64,000 nt of DNA from Halicephalobus mephisto (GCA_009193035.1 SWDT01000211.1:62001-126000), one strand, 5' to 3'; counted from the stretch's first letter, positions 48,028 to 59,521 are shown. The notes: generated by a model from the letters alone, not told the origin. Program-made: numbers and translations.

Positions 48028-49594
48028 TTATTTCGAATTCATAACATCAATAAAATAATGCACATTGGTAAGAATTAAATTATAATATTTCTCATATTTT
48101 TCCATATAACTCAAATCATTGTATTCCAATTTGATTTCTTTGATTCTGCGATTTACTTCGTCCATCTTGTTCAAAAGATCCCAAGTTTGAAAGCTTTCCT
48201 TTGCGACTTCCATTCCATTTGTTTCGAACCCTTCTTGGAAATTACTCACAATAACTTTCGAATCATAGTTGTGAAGACAAACCTAAATTTCATTAGAGTA
48301 TAATTTGGAAAATTAATGGAAAACGTTAAAATGTCTTTCACTAGTATGAATATTTCAATATACCTGAAAATCGACGATAGAGAGACAACCATTACAATCG
48401 AGTCCGTAATTATCACTGTGGAGATCAGTCAGGTAAAGAACATTCCCAAGCAGTTTGCGTTGTGCCATCTGTTTTGTTCCAATATTTGTTTTTGATGCAA
48501 TCATAAAACCAGGTACTAAAGTAAAAAAATCAAAAGCAATTAATTTGAAGGATAGTAACTCACCTTCTTTAGTTATTATATACAATCCCAATTTAGAACC
48601 ATGCTTATTTGAAACGAAATGCACTTCTGGTCCCATATTAATCGAAAACAGTAACAAATAAACGAAGAGTTCTCTCAAATCAATTGGGCCCATTGAACGA
48701 GATGTTTTTTCACAATGAGATTTCACGTAGAACGTAATGATTCCTTGCTTTGTTGTGACTTTGCAAATGCATCCTCCCTAAAATTATTATTTTGAATCAT
48801 TTAACTAAAACTATGAAAAAGAAGTAGTAACTAACTTGTATTCCCTTCTGAGTTTTAGGTATGAAAGTAAAATTTAACGGAGGGCTGGATGGGTTGTCTG
48901 CTGCATAGATGCGATTAAAATATGCTTTGACAGCGTCCTCAATCTTGGGATCTACCAGATCTTCGTAACATGCGATTAAAAAATGTTGCCTCTCTTTGAC
49001 TCTTCCAAGGTTGGGATAGCAAACAAAAAAATTAGATTCATCCAGGATATTCAATATCTTCAGTGCCTCCAATGCCTTTTCCTTCTTCAAATAATCTGCC
49101 GCTTTTTCGAAGTTTTCAATCACAACCAAATAAAAATCCCATCTACCCAAATCGGAATGCTTCTAAAGGAATATTTATATTATTTCAAATTTTTAAATTT
49201 TATGATCACTTCTCAAGTATGAAGAAGTGCAACTTTGTTATAGATTTTGGTAAATTTATATCGAAAATCATGTCCATATAGCAAAAAGAAAGAATATTAT
49301 TATGAAATTACTTACCACGATCACTTTGTCCATATCCTTTAATCCAATTTCAGATAGAGTACTATTCAGATCAAATTGCAAGTCAATTCGTCGATCATTG
49401 TGAAATAATTCTTGATACATAGGCTCGATGTGGAAAATTGAATCTATTTTCTTTCGAAATCGATGGATAGTCGCCTAAAAATGCTTTTAGAATTTATTTA
49501 AATGAAGTACAGAGCATACATAATCGTCGAACTTAGATGTCATAGCTCCATGTGACTCTCCTTCGTTGTCCTGCAAATAAATCAAGAGTTGCAT
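48028..49594 (-). CDS. Ubiquitin-like domain protein, palindrome left copy
   Basis: Exons 49594-49520, 49474-49316, 49162-48836, 48777-48564, 48515-48364, 48282-48028; 393 aa. Residues 1-78 form a ubiquitin-like domain starting MQLLIYLQDNEGES and ending LSEIGLKDMDKVIV, where the beta strands and the QELF-RRIDL pattern match the ubiquitin fold. It has no free Gly-Gly end; the UBL is fused to a ~315-residue unknown region. That region has LRELFVYLLLFSINMGPEVHF, then YLTDLHSDNYGLD followed by LSIVDFQ, which resembles the D-x-H-x-x-N ... D-F lobe of small-molecule or lipid kinases. This is a tentative reading. It is head-to-head with a paralogue at 50797-52405 that has the same six-exon structure. 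Confidence 0.8.
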
Positions 49595-49880
49595 CACTGA
49601 TAAAAGCTAAAATTTAAGGGATAAATCTATTAAAAAATAAGCGAATAAAAAGTGCTCTGCATGGGAAGTTATTGTCAAAGAGTTAACTAGCCAAAAATTT
49701 TTGGAAAAAATTCAAAACATAACGCCAAGAACAAAAATGCGCGCTACTTTGAATGTGTATAAGAAAAGTTGAAAAGAGAACTAACTGCGGCAACGATATT
49801 CTATGTTACGGTGAGGAGACGATAGTCTCTCTCGTTTCGCCAACTCGCCCAAAATGGCGAATCGATTAGACTTGCGGCTT
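49258..49880. repeat. Left arm of palindrome (promoter plus UBL exons)
   Basis: Inverted copy of 50560-51133. It covers ~285 bp upstream of the start codon, exons 1-2 and ~60 nt of intron 2 of the minus-strand gene. Shared blocks: GCGGCAACGATA, TGTATAAGAAAAGTTGAAAA, CATAACGCCA, AGTGCTCTGCATGG, AAATTTAAGGGATAAATCTA. Similarity drops abruptly after ATATCGAAAATC (near 49258). The left arm carries an extra ~27 bp near 49800-49825. Confidence 0.75.
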
Positions 49881-50559
49881 TCTTCGTGCTAGGACCACAG
49901 ATTTCTCAATGTTTAGAATTATTTACTATTAAATCTGCTTCTTTTCGTTATGACTTAATTACTACAATATATTTTGCAATTTTTTGCACCTCTATACTTA
50001 GTAACAATGATTTAGATGTATTTTAACAGAAAAATATTCAATGTATCCAATTATTATCATAAATTTATTTGGTTGCAAAATAATGAATGCCTTGTAGTAA
50101 AAGTTCATATATCAGCTTAGGAGTTTAGGTTAAAAATCATATGGTTACTGACATAACTAGATTAACTGGTGGTGAATTATGTCTAAATTTGAATCAAAAG
50201 TTTGAAAAAAGCTCAAAATATATAGCCATGAACTCAACTATTTTAGTTATATCCTCCTATATCACTAACAAGCATTAGATAAAATGACCAACTGTTCGGA
50301 ACTACTATTCATTACTTTATTACAATTATGGCAATTGATAGATTCATAAAATTCTCTTTAAAATATTGATATAATGCATTATAACTCATAGTTTAAGACA
50401 AATTTAATAATACTGATGTGGAAAGTGAGTCTTTTCGATTTCTAAATGCTTTACCTATCATAAAAATGTTAAAAATAAATTTTTACCAAGAATTTGGAAA
50501 AAAAAGTTAAAAATCACTGAAAATAAGATTTGAATGATCGTAACATGGAAAAGAGAGTA
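49881..50559. other. Palindrome spacer
   Basis: About 680 bp of AT-rich DNA between the two inverted arms. No coding frame or repeat seen. It is the centre of the bidirectional 5' region of the UBL gene pair. Confidence 0.5.
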
Positions 50560-51133
50560 ATCTCAAGGTTCGCTGTTTTGGGCGAAATGTGGCATAGACT
50601 ATCGTTGTCGCAGCTAGTTTTCTTTTTCAACTTTTCTTATACACATTCAAAGTAGCGTGTTTCTGGCGTTATGTTTTGAATTTTTTCAGGAAATTTTTTG
50701 ACCAGCTAACTCCTTTACGATAACTTTCCATGCAGAGCACTTTTTTATTCACTGATTTTTATAGATTTATCCCTTAAATTTTAGCTTTTGTGAGCGATGC
50801 AACTCTTGATTTATCTGCAGGACCACGAAGGGAAGTCACATAAAACTACCACATTTAAACTCGAAGATCAGGTTTGCTCTGTACTTCATTTAAATAAATT
50901 CTAAAAGCATTTTTAGGCGACTATCGATCAATTGCGAGACAAAATATCTTCATCTTTCTATATCAAGGCTATGTATCAAGAATTATTTCACAATAGTCGG
51001 CGAATTGACTTGCAATTTGATCTAAATAGTACTCTATTTGAAATTGGATTGAAGCATATGGACAAAGTGATCGTGGTAAGTAATTTTATAATAATATTCT
51101 CTTTTTTTGCTATATGGACATGATTTTCGATAT
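50560..51133. repeat. Right arm of palindrome (promoter plus UBL exons)
   Basis: Inverted partner of 49258-49880. Blocks in plus orientation: TTTTGGGCGAAATG, TTTTCAACTTTTCTTATACA, GGCGTTATGTTTTGAATTTT, CCATGCAGAGCACTTTTT, TAGATTTATCCCTTAAATTT, then exon 1, intron 1, exon 2 and intron 2 up to GATTTTCGATAT. Confidence 0.75.
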
Positions 51134-52405
51134 TGATCCTGCTAGATTCATCTTTATAGTTAGGATGAATTTATAACAAAGTTCTGAAAGTCTTACCGAA
51201 AATCATGTTATGATATTATAATATAAAAAATCGTATTAATGAATTTAATGGAAATTATTCTTTAATTCCACATTGTAGAAACACGCATTGCTGCAACATT
51301 GGGTGAGTTGTTTGGCGTTCGCTGACCAGCTGGGAAAGACGAGAGTCGAACATCTGAAGTCTAGATTTGCCAGGGAAGGATTGAAACAGCTATTCTTTCT
51401 GGGAGATACTTCCTTCTTCCTCACATATTCAAAATTCTTTAATAAATCTGAGATCAGGAACCAATTCTGCCAATATGTTGTTGACAAAACTGATTGCTTA
51501 AAATTTTCTGTAGAACGCTATTTTAAAAACTACTTCAAGAATGAAGGACTTAATATAGAATTTCATTCTAATCCTGACGCTTATGTTCAGGTTGGTTAAT
51601 AATTTATTTCTCTATAATAAATGTCTTTAGGATGAATTTATCTGTCAAATCATGAACGGAGTCGATGAACAATTCTTCGTTAAAGTCCATATATTCGTGG
51701 CACTTAGTGGCTCAGAAGATTTGCGTATTGATCGCAGAGAGCTCTTTGTCTATCGGCTGCTATACTTAATCGGAGTTGGTCCGGAACCACACTTTATTGC
51801 CAATACTCATTCAAGATGCTACACATCCAAACTCAATCTATTTATTGCAACAAAAAAAGGTAGTTTTCTTTTTTTATGCCTTAAATGTCTTGTGTTATTT
51901 TAGTGCCCGGATTCCTGAGACGTGTTGATTGGGAATGTGATTTCACCAAAAACCATGAGATGCAGCTGAACCTGCTCAAGGACGTGTTTTATTTGAGGGG
52001 TCCAAATTCTAACAATTACGGTCTTGATGGAAGTCAGAAATTGGCAATATTGCATTTTGGGGTAATTTTTATAAGTTCTTTGTTTCTCTCAAGTAAAAGA
52101 AAAGCCGGAATGTTTTCTCTGTATTGAATTAAATTAATTTATTTACCTCTAATTTTCAGGTGTCAAATCCTAAAAATTGTGTTTATCAGCCTGAAATATT
52201 CAGTAAATATTCAAACGGTGAATGGGGTGATGTGTACAAAGAGGTTTGGAACAAATGGAATCTACTCGGCAAGTTCAACGAGGTAAAGAACATGATACTG
52301 AATGATTGCAATCAATTCACTAGTATACATTGGAGAGAAGGATATGACGATTATTTGGAAACTGTTCTGAAGAATATCAATGTGCTCAATAAATTGCTTT
52401 CTTAA
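50797..52405 (+). CDS. Ubiquitin-like domain protein, palindrome right copy
   Basis: Exons 50797-50871, 50917-51075, 51279-51590, 51631-51859, 51904-52061, 52160-52405; 392 aa. The start follows AAATTTTAG by 12 bases. The UBL (residues 1-78) begins MQLLIYLQDHEGKS and is about 70% identical to that of the inverted partner by eye, with near-identical codons across QELFHNSRRIDLQFDLNST. Exons 3-6 have the same phases and similar lengths as the partner but only about 20-40% identity. The partner's kinase-like TDLHSDN ... IVDF stretch is here YLRGPNSNNYGLD ... AILHFG, so the putative Asp/His and final Asp are lost. RRELFVYRLLYLIGVGPEPHF is shared. Unknown function; a host-interaction or ubiquitin-pathway role is speculation. 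Confidence 0.8.
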
Positions 52406-54080
52406 TGTCAAGGAAATCAAGAGCAATGTTGTGTTGTTGTATATAAACATTATTATTAACGGAACGAGATTCGCAATGAATGTTTTTCGCTTCGCAATCG
52501 AGTCACTGATAATAGATCAAGGATCTAGAAGGAGGAACCTTATGGGGGAATACTCCTTTTAGACAATCGACAGGGTTTATGTAGATAAGAATACTGATTT
52601 ATATAGTTTTCGAATCCTTAACACGTTGACGACAATGTCCGACAATGCTGTCAGACATTTTCCACGCAGAAAAAACACGCGTGGTCCCAGGCGGCGGACA
52701 CGCAAAAATTCGCTTTGTCGTCAACGTGTTAATAAAAATATGAGCTCTATAAGTAGTGAATGATCACTGTAGTCGAAACACAGAACATTTGTGGTTTTTG
52801 TGAATTCAAACGAGACATCAACTGTTGTGAGAGCATTCTACGTGACTTCTGTTGATTTTTTAAGGAGGTCTAGTGCACATGTTCTCGGAATCCTGAAAAA
52901 AGTGTTCAAAATGGGGTAACAGAACCTGTAGATTCTAAATCTGATCGCAGAATTGGAAGTCGACGTTCAGAATTCAGAGATTCAGGATCTTGGATGGAAG
53001 GCTAATCCCCAACTTTAATGTCGAATTCGGAATCTACGAGTTCCATTACCCCATTTTACATATTTCTATAGGGTTCTGAGGTTAAAAACTTTTTGTTCTG
53101 CCAAAAAAGTGCAAACTTATGTAGAATCACTCTTGTAACGTGTTTATTGCAATCGGTTTAATTATTCAAGAGTGAGAACAATAAGTCGATGATTTATTTC
53201 AAATCCTAATCCTGCAACCAATAAATAATGTCATTATTATAGAACGAATTCACTACTTTTAAGTCGAACACAATTGATCAGTTTTTTAAATGAACAATAC
53301 TCTCTAGGAAAGTGACTATTAGTATGGACAAAACTTCATAGATTCGACGAATAAAGGATCCATGTTTCGTATTATCATCGAACACAACAGTGAAACATCC
53401 TGTCTCTTTCCCCACGAATGAAGAAAACTTTCTTCACTAATAATTAGTAATTATCAATTGATAATAAAAAAAACCACGATATAACTCAAATTTGCAGAAC
53501 CGATGTATTGCTTAATTTCAAGAAGGAACTTTCATACAAAACAGAAATGAGCTATAATCGAACTATTCTTCATTCTCACCAACGAACAACGGAATGAACT
53601 TCCATCAGATGCATTTCTTGTGCTAAATGTATAATCGACAATTGAGAAATAATTATTCATCAATAAAATGCTTTTTTGAATTAATTTACTGAAGTAGTTT
53701 TATTCCTGAATTATTATAGATTTCACAATAAAATGCCGTATATGGTTTTCAAAAATATACTCAGAAAAACATTCTCCATAGTAGAAATTACATTAAGAAA
53801 AACTTTTTTATTAATTCTGTTGATCATGAATGTCCCTTTTTGATCCCTCAGAGGCGGACGACAATCCAAGAATTCAACTTTGATCTTTGTCTCTATATCA
53901 TGTTGTTTTCAAAAATATCATCGTTACTATCTATATTTAAATGGAATGGTTTTGTGTCATACAAAAAAGATAAATAATCTTAATGTCTAGCGTTTCTATA
54001 ATTTCTACAACGAACAATAACTTATGATTTATTTTTCTGTCAAAGTAAGAAAAGCGATCCAATCAGAAAAAATCTCCATC
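52406..54080. other. Intergenic, MITE only
   Basis: No gene assembled. Contains the TTAA-flanked MITE (52618-52732). A spliced-leader-like 22-mer at 53155-53176 lacks a donor and is not called. Confidence 0.5.
52618..52732. mobile_element. piggyBac-type non-autonomous element (MITE), 115 bp
   Basis: TTAA at 52618-52621 and at 52729-52732 flank a 107-bp body with perfect 14-bp terminal inverted repeats: CACGTTGACGACAA at 52622-52635 and its reverse complement at 52715-52728. TTAA target duplications are the hallmark of piggyBac-superfamily transposons. The interior is CG-rich (ACACGCGTGG, GGCGGCGG), unlike the surroundings, and encodes nothing. Confidence 0.75.
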
Positions 54081-54199
54081 GCTAGGGGTCAAACCAGGGT
54101 GAAAGCACGCCATCCCGTTCGATCTGGCCAGTGAAACGCCCTAGGGCTCGATTAGTACTTGGATCGGAGACGTCCTGGGAATCTCCAGTGCTCCTAGCT
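54081..54199 (+). rRNA. 5S ribosomal RNA gene, diverged copy
   Basis: 119 nt. Canonical 5S blocks: TGAAAGCACGCCATC, CGTTCGATCTG, TTAGTACTTGGAT and CCTGGGAAT. The two ends pair (GCTAGGGG with CTCCTAGC), forming helix I. It is followed by a run of T for RNA polymerase III termination. Several internal-promoter positions differ from the usual animal 5S: GGATCGGAGACG in place of GGATGG-GACC, and GGCCAGTGAAACGCC in place of the usual AAGTTAAGCAACG-type box A region. It may be a variant gene or a decaying copy. No second copy is in the window. Confidence 0.8.
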
Positions 54200-54200
54200 C

Positions 54201-54206
54201 TTTTTT
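54201..54206 (+). terminator. RNA polymerase III terminator of 5S gene
   Basis: Six T residues directly after the 5S 3' end, the normal Pol III stop. Confidence 0.75.
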
Positions 54207-54756
54207 GTTACTCAGATGGTTGAACCAATTGGGCAACATACTGGGAAAGATACGTTAATTTGCTCTGAGAGATTGCAGAACAGTTTCAATATGATTAAAT
54301 TCTGAAATATTCTTTTCCTTTCTAGAAAAGGAGAGAGTCGAATTAAGAGTTGTTCCTTCCCTTAGACATTAACTAAATAGAGAATTTCATTATATTCTAT
54401 ATTTATCAGATTAATACTAATGATTGATATCACTAACAGCAGTTTTCAGATATCCATCTAATACCTTCCGAATGATTTTGGAACTTATTATTTGATTTTT
54501 GAATCTTCGAATGACAGACATCATTGATAAAAGCAGAAACTTCAGAATTCGGGACTCAGAATCTCCTGAATTTGAAAGTCAACCCTCAATTATGACTTCA
54601 GATTCGGAATCTACGGGTCCGATTACCCTATGATGCATATTTTGCTCTTCAAATCTGAGAGGAATCATCACTTTTTCTATCAAAGAAAGTGGAGAACAAA
54701 ATTCCTGTCAGAGAAGCAAAGAAAACGCTATTTTTCCACTTTAATTTTTACCTATT

Positions 54757-55076
54757 AATTACAGTACTTTTTTCCCTGTTACAGTATACCTTTTCTTGTT
54801 ACCGTATTCCTTGGCCTATTTTCCCTGCTACAGTACTTTTTTTCCTGTTACAGTATACCTTTCTCTTGTTACCGTACTTCTTGGCCTATTACCGTATTCC
54901 TTGGCCTATTTTCCCTGATACAGTATACTTTTTCCTGTTACAGTATCCTATATTCGTATTACAGTACCCTTTTTCTTGTTACAGTAATCTCCCTACCTAC
55001 TACCCTACTCTTTATTCTTGCTACCCCATCCTTGCCTTCTGCTACCCTATGCTTCATTGCTACTGCCCTATTACTC
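54757..55076. repeat. Minisatellite, ~20-22-nt units
   Basis: Roughly 14-15 imperfect units of the type TTTTCCTGTTACAGTATACC, with a variant TTGTTACCGTATTCCTTGGC and a higher-order period near 85 nt (a TTGGCCTATTTTCCCTG block recurs). Units degrade rightward into CTACCC-type copies (TACCCTACTC, TACCCCATCC, TACCCTATGC) and run directly into the tRNA-like unit. Confidence 0.7.
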
Positions 55077-55083
55077 GCAAGGG

Positions 55084-55168
55084 ACAATTCGAAATCCTTG
55101 TGCCCTGCGGGAATCGAACCTCGGCAGTTGAAGCGGCTTGAAAGCTTTAATTTTAACCACTGAACCAT
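55084..55168 (-). repeat. tRNA-derived SINE head or tRNA pseudogene
   Basis: On the minus strand: A-box TGGTTCAGTGG (55167-55157) and perfect B-box GGTTCGATTCC (55120-55110), 36 nt apart, preceded by GTTTAGA. The acceptor and T-arm stems do not pair, so a functional tRNA is unlikely. In minus orientation the unit is followed by the minisatellite as a tail, the layout of a SINE. Confidence 0.55.
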
Positions 55169-56915
55169 CTAAACAAATTCCCCGAATTATTTATTTTTTT
55201 CAGATTGACTGCCGATGGGGAAGATCGCTAATATTTGGTAAACTATGAGTATTTTGGGACTGTGACTAAAAGGAATTCAAAAGATAGGAAGGATAGTGTT
55301 CACAAATTGCATTTTCTCGAATTTTTTGAACACTATTTATTGTAATATAGGAGGAATTTGAAAAATCAAAAGGAATATTAATAATTCCATGTTATCAACT
55401 TTCTGTATTTACAGAACAAGAATTAAATAAGGTAAAGATAATAACCAATTTCGAAACTCTTACTTTTTATTATTCTAATTTAATAAAGAATTTTGTAGAT
55501 AATCTGAATCCTTCGTTCTCATAGGACATTCAATTGCAATTTTAACATCACCAGATTGTTTGAAGATGATCTCGGAGGACACGAAAGCTCCAAGGCCGTC
55601 AGACTCGAGTTCTTTATTTTGAGAGATTTTGAGGGGAAAAGAAACTCTTTCATCACCATGATCTCCTGTTTCTGGTACAAGACTTTTTCTGTTTTATAGA
55701 GTTTCGAACAACATGAAAGAAGATTCATTCATTTTAATTTTGTTGATATCTGGATATCTCCAAGAAGAGATTAGGAACATTAAATGAAGTAGTATTCCTA
55801 AACTCATATTGGAATCTTCGAAATATTATCCCTATCTGTATAGCAGGAATTGGAGGAACTACCGAATCTCTCACTGATATTAGGACTGTCATATGGTCTA
55901 TGAAAGTCGAAAAGATATTCTCCTCACGTACTTATGAATGTCATGATAGCTCTCTGACTTTTCAATCAATTTTCAGTCACAATGAAAGAAGCAAGGATTT
56001 CAGAAAACCTTAGAGGTCTCTCATTCTCTTAAAAACTGAAGCAATTGTGTGGTCAAACAAGAATTAGAGATTCCAGACATCAACCCTCTTTTCAACTCCC
56101 CAAGGATCTGTCGTAGAATGAGAAATGAGTTACTAAACAATCTGAAACAAGCTTAGATCTTTCGATTCTTTTCAATGTCATTCATCTCACTCTGAGGGAA
56201 TTAAAAAAAATAATTGAGAGAAACAACTCTCTTTTGTAGCAACTTTCTATTAAACCAAAATATTGTCACAAAAAATATAAAACATCCAGAAAATTAATTA
56301 TTTCGAGATTGAATAATTGTTCTGTGATGAATATTTGCAGTGTTCACATAATTCAATAGCATGAAATTTTCCAGCACTATTCCTTTCAGTTTTTAAAATT
56401 CTTGTTCCATGAACTTGAATAGTATTTGCGAAATATAAATGTTCTAGATGTGATTTGTCATAACTTCCTCCATGTTTCTCCACAGGACAAAAATATTATT
56501 AAAAATATAATGAAAGTTTATAAAAACTGTTTTCACATTATTGCTCTCTTCTTTAATGATTTTCCATAATGTGGGGAAAATAAAAAATACAGAATTTGCG
56601 AAATAAATAGTTCGTAGTAATTTAACATCTCTTTAGAGAAGATTGGATAGTGAATAAAAATTTCAAGAAATGAAATCTATCAGCACTATCCTCTTCTACT
56701 TCATAAATTACTGTTTAAAAAAAATAATGTTCAGAAATTTCAATAATATTCATTTTTGTCTTTAACCGATATTGATGATGTTTACCTAATTTGAAATAGC
56801 AATTTAGAAGTAATTTTATTTATGAAATTTATGACATTAAATTCTCTGAGGGATCATGTTGCTATATCTTTAATTTTTATACTTTTACACCAAAGACAAT
56901 AAAATAAGCTTTCGT
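55169..56915. other. AT-rich intergenic, unassigned small frames
   Basis: A 61-codon minus-strand frame at 56298-56483 (with KFHAIELCEHCKYSS) has protein-like composition and a possible Cys/His pattern, but no splice partner was found. Another at 55519-55728 is unsupported. Otherwise nothing seen. Confidence 0.4.
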
Positions 56916-58270
56916 TTATCTAGGAATAGAGGAAACTATATTACCAACTCTATTTGCTTGTGGTGAACTAATGGCATAAGTTTCACTGTAGATGTTAGAA
57001 GAAGTACCTATACGAGTGTCCGTAATTGCCGAAGAGATGTTCCTTGATCTCTGGCCAATGGATCTTTTGTTTATGTAGGGTGCTGCAATGTCTCTCGTGA
57101 ATCCTGTCATACAAATAGTCTTCGCAATAACATTTTGAGTAAAAACTCGTCTATACTGTTTGACGAAAATGATGGCCGACAGAGGATTCATCACTGGAAT
57201 CCATGTCACCAGAAGTGTCAAGATGATTCCTTTGCCAGCTGTTCTTACTCCTAATGCACAAAGAACAAAAACACAAGTTAAAGGTGTTACACAGATAATA
57301 AATGGAACTAGGGCCTGAAAATTTGCAGTTAGAAAAGCTTTGAAACCGTACAGACCTGCCATTTAAGAACGTCACTTAATTGTCTATGTACTTCTCGTGT
57401 CTTTGGACTCATAAGCCCTCGAATTAGACTCAGTCTGTGGTAAATAAGGATGTTGAACAAGATTACGAGGAAGTATGATGTTCCACCCATCATCATCGTA
57501 CAGCTAACAAGAATAATTATCTTCCCTTCTTTCTGTAATTTATTGTTCAAGAATCTCATTCTGTAATTAAAATTCCTACGATATCTGAGGCTACAAAAAC
57601 CGGAAGTCTCCCTTGCGAATCTCTCCAGAAGTCGTGATCAATTATGTACGTAAACTGCGGTTCATTACCGGAGGGCCAGAAAGCCCAAGCATGGAGACAA
57701 GTGTAGAGAAAACTGATTGTAAAAGCCAGGCAGAGCAAGAGTGTGTATTGGAGTCGAGAAAGGATGTAATTTCTGGAAGAAAATTGGGTTATAAGATTCT
57801 CAGAATCGGAGCAGACTTGCAGACTGCAAAATAACGGTAAATAAACGGAATCGGAAGAAACATGACGCAGGAAAATAATGCAATGATCCAGACATTTATC
57901 AAATGAAAAGCAGTGGGATTCGGCATGTGTCTCAAGGGTCCAGCCATCATCATCAAAATCACACCTTTATCGAAATCTATCTGCTGAAATGAATTAAATT
58001 CAAATTATAGTATTCCACTGACAGTACCGATTGGGTAACCATTGTAATTAACGTAAAAATCAGGTCAATCACGGCATTCTGAATGAGGATTCTACTGTAG
58101 ATTTTCAATTCCCTTGTGGTTCTCATTATAATTAAATATATTAAAATGGAGTTTAGAATTATGGAAATTGTCCCAGCAGTGAGATTGGAGAATTCATGGA
58201 TTGTCATAAGCGGCATCCAATACCCGGTTTTGTAGTCCTTAGGTACCAGATTTGTTGTTGCTGAAGGCAT
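56916..58270 (-). CDS. Nematode serpentine chemoreceptor (Srd/Str-like 7TM)
   Basis: Exons 58270-58028, 57983-57817, 57772-57580, 57532-57356, 57314-56916; 392 aa. Seven hydrophobic segments: ISIILNSILIYLIIM, IDLIFTLITMV, WIIALFSCVMFLPIPFIY, LLLCLAFTISFLYTCL, IIILVSCTMMMGGTSYF, FIICVTPLTCVFVLCAL, TLLVTWIPVMNPLSAIIF. FIYRYFAVC after TM3 and NPLSAIIFVKQYRRVF at the end of TM7 are typical of the Str superfamily, probably class d. The ~75-residue cytoplasmic tail is Ser/Arg/Ile-rich. The start is not settled: an upstream ATG-containing exon (MESKRDIRTTT) with a GTAAG donor exists near 58310-58355, but the only acceptor after it breaks frame. Such receptors act in chemosensory cilia; the ligand is unknown. 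Confidence 0.88.
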
Positions 58271-59521
58271 TAATTATTCTCTAATATATTTATCAAAATT
58301 ACTTACTTTCCAAAGTCGAAGTAGTCGTTCTAATATCTCTTTTGGACTCCATTGTCCAAGCTGATTCTTTTCGAAAAGAATTTTGTTAGACTAAAGCATT
58401 GACAAAGATTTTTAAAAATTAGATTTAGTGAAATTCCACCGAAAGATCTTTGCAAAAAGGATATCAATAAATATTATGGAAAACTATGAAAAGTATGTTT
58501 TTTTTAAATATATATTAAAAAAAGAAAAATGGGAAGTTCATCTTAGAAAAGTAGTCTGTGGTTTATCAAGACGTGGGATTAGAAATTTCATTCTTAGAAC
58601 TTCCAGAACTAAGCTTATTTAATAGTAATAACAGTAACCTATGGAAATAAAAATCTGTTACTTACATTTTGTTGTTGGAATTGATAACAATAAAATAACT
58701 TTACATTACAATAAAAAGCAATTATTCACTTTAAACAACGGTGGAGTATTATGAAAGTAAACCTTGTTTTCTCAGTAATTGAAATTTTGTTTTACTGACT
58801 TTTAAGTAGTTCTAACAAAGTTAATTTTATTTTTCAGGAATATTCACAACTCCAGCAGAGCAGAAAACAGGGTTTACAAAATACCAAAAGTTCAAAAATA
58901 GCAAAAAGTAGTTCTTAGAACATCAAAGTGAGAGAAATATGTCTCACAAAGTCCCAAAACTTCAACACAGGAATAAATATGTTTTACAAAGTCCTGAAGT
59001 TTCAAGTGTTAGGAAAGGATCTTAGAATTTTAATATGATAAAAAGTGGGTTTCAAGACCAACATGATAAAACTCAAAATAATGAAAAAAGTGCCTTAAAT
59101 AGCATCAAAATGTAGTCTCTCCTCTTGGTTCTCGGAAATACGCAAAAATAAGCGAATTTTAATTACTGGAAAAACCGCTTGTACTGTTGTACGCGAAAAA
59201 TTAATTAAGGCATGGGCTTATCATCACATTATCACACTCTCTAGGTACTAATTATCTGATTTCAATAAGATCCTAAAAAATAAACGTTAACCGTAACCTT
59301 TGATAATTTATTCATTCTTGACATAATGTAGACCATAATTTGTAATTCCATTTACGTGATTTGTCCCATGAAAGTTTTTATAAAAACAAAGTTAATTTAT
59401 TCGTCTGCAATATGGTCTTAAATTAAAATGTTTAAAACGAAAAAAACACAAAACAAATATTCTCCAGCATGTTATTTTCAATATTACAGTCTAAGAACAT
59501 AGGAAAGCGTCCAGTACCTGT
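58271..59521. other. Intergenic, no feature seen
   Basis: AT-rich, with short motif redundancy (ACAAAGTCC, TTCAAAA) around 58850-59100. No gene could be supported. Confidence 0.4.

Noticed and set aside
52618..52732. CRISPR-like or hairpin RNA gene because of the inverted ends
   Set aside because: A single inverted pair flanked by TTAA duplications is better explained as a MITE; no repeat-spacer structure.
53155..53176. A 22-nt sequence matching most positions of the nematode SL1 spliced leader, ~900 bp upstream of the 5S gene
   Set aside because: It is not followed by a GT donor (reads GAG then AACAATAAG) and no Sm-like site or snRNA fold is apparent; likely chance or a dead copy.
55084..55168. 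Functional tRNA gene on the minus strand
   Set aside because: A- and B-boxes are present, but acceptor and T-arm stems do not pair; called as SINE-like instead.
58300..58360. Upstream first exon of the serpentine receptor (MESKRDIRTTT)
   Set aside because: Has ATG and a GTAAG donor, but the available acceptor puts the receptor out of frame; may be 5'UTR.
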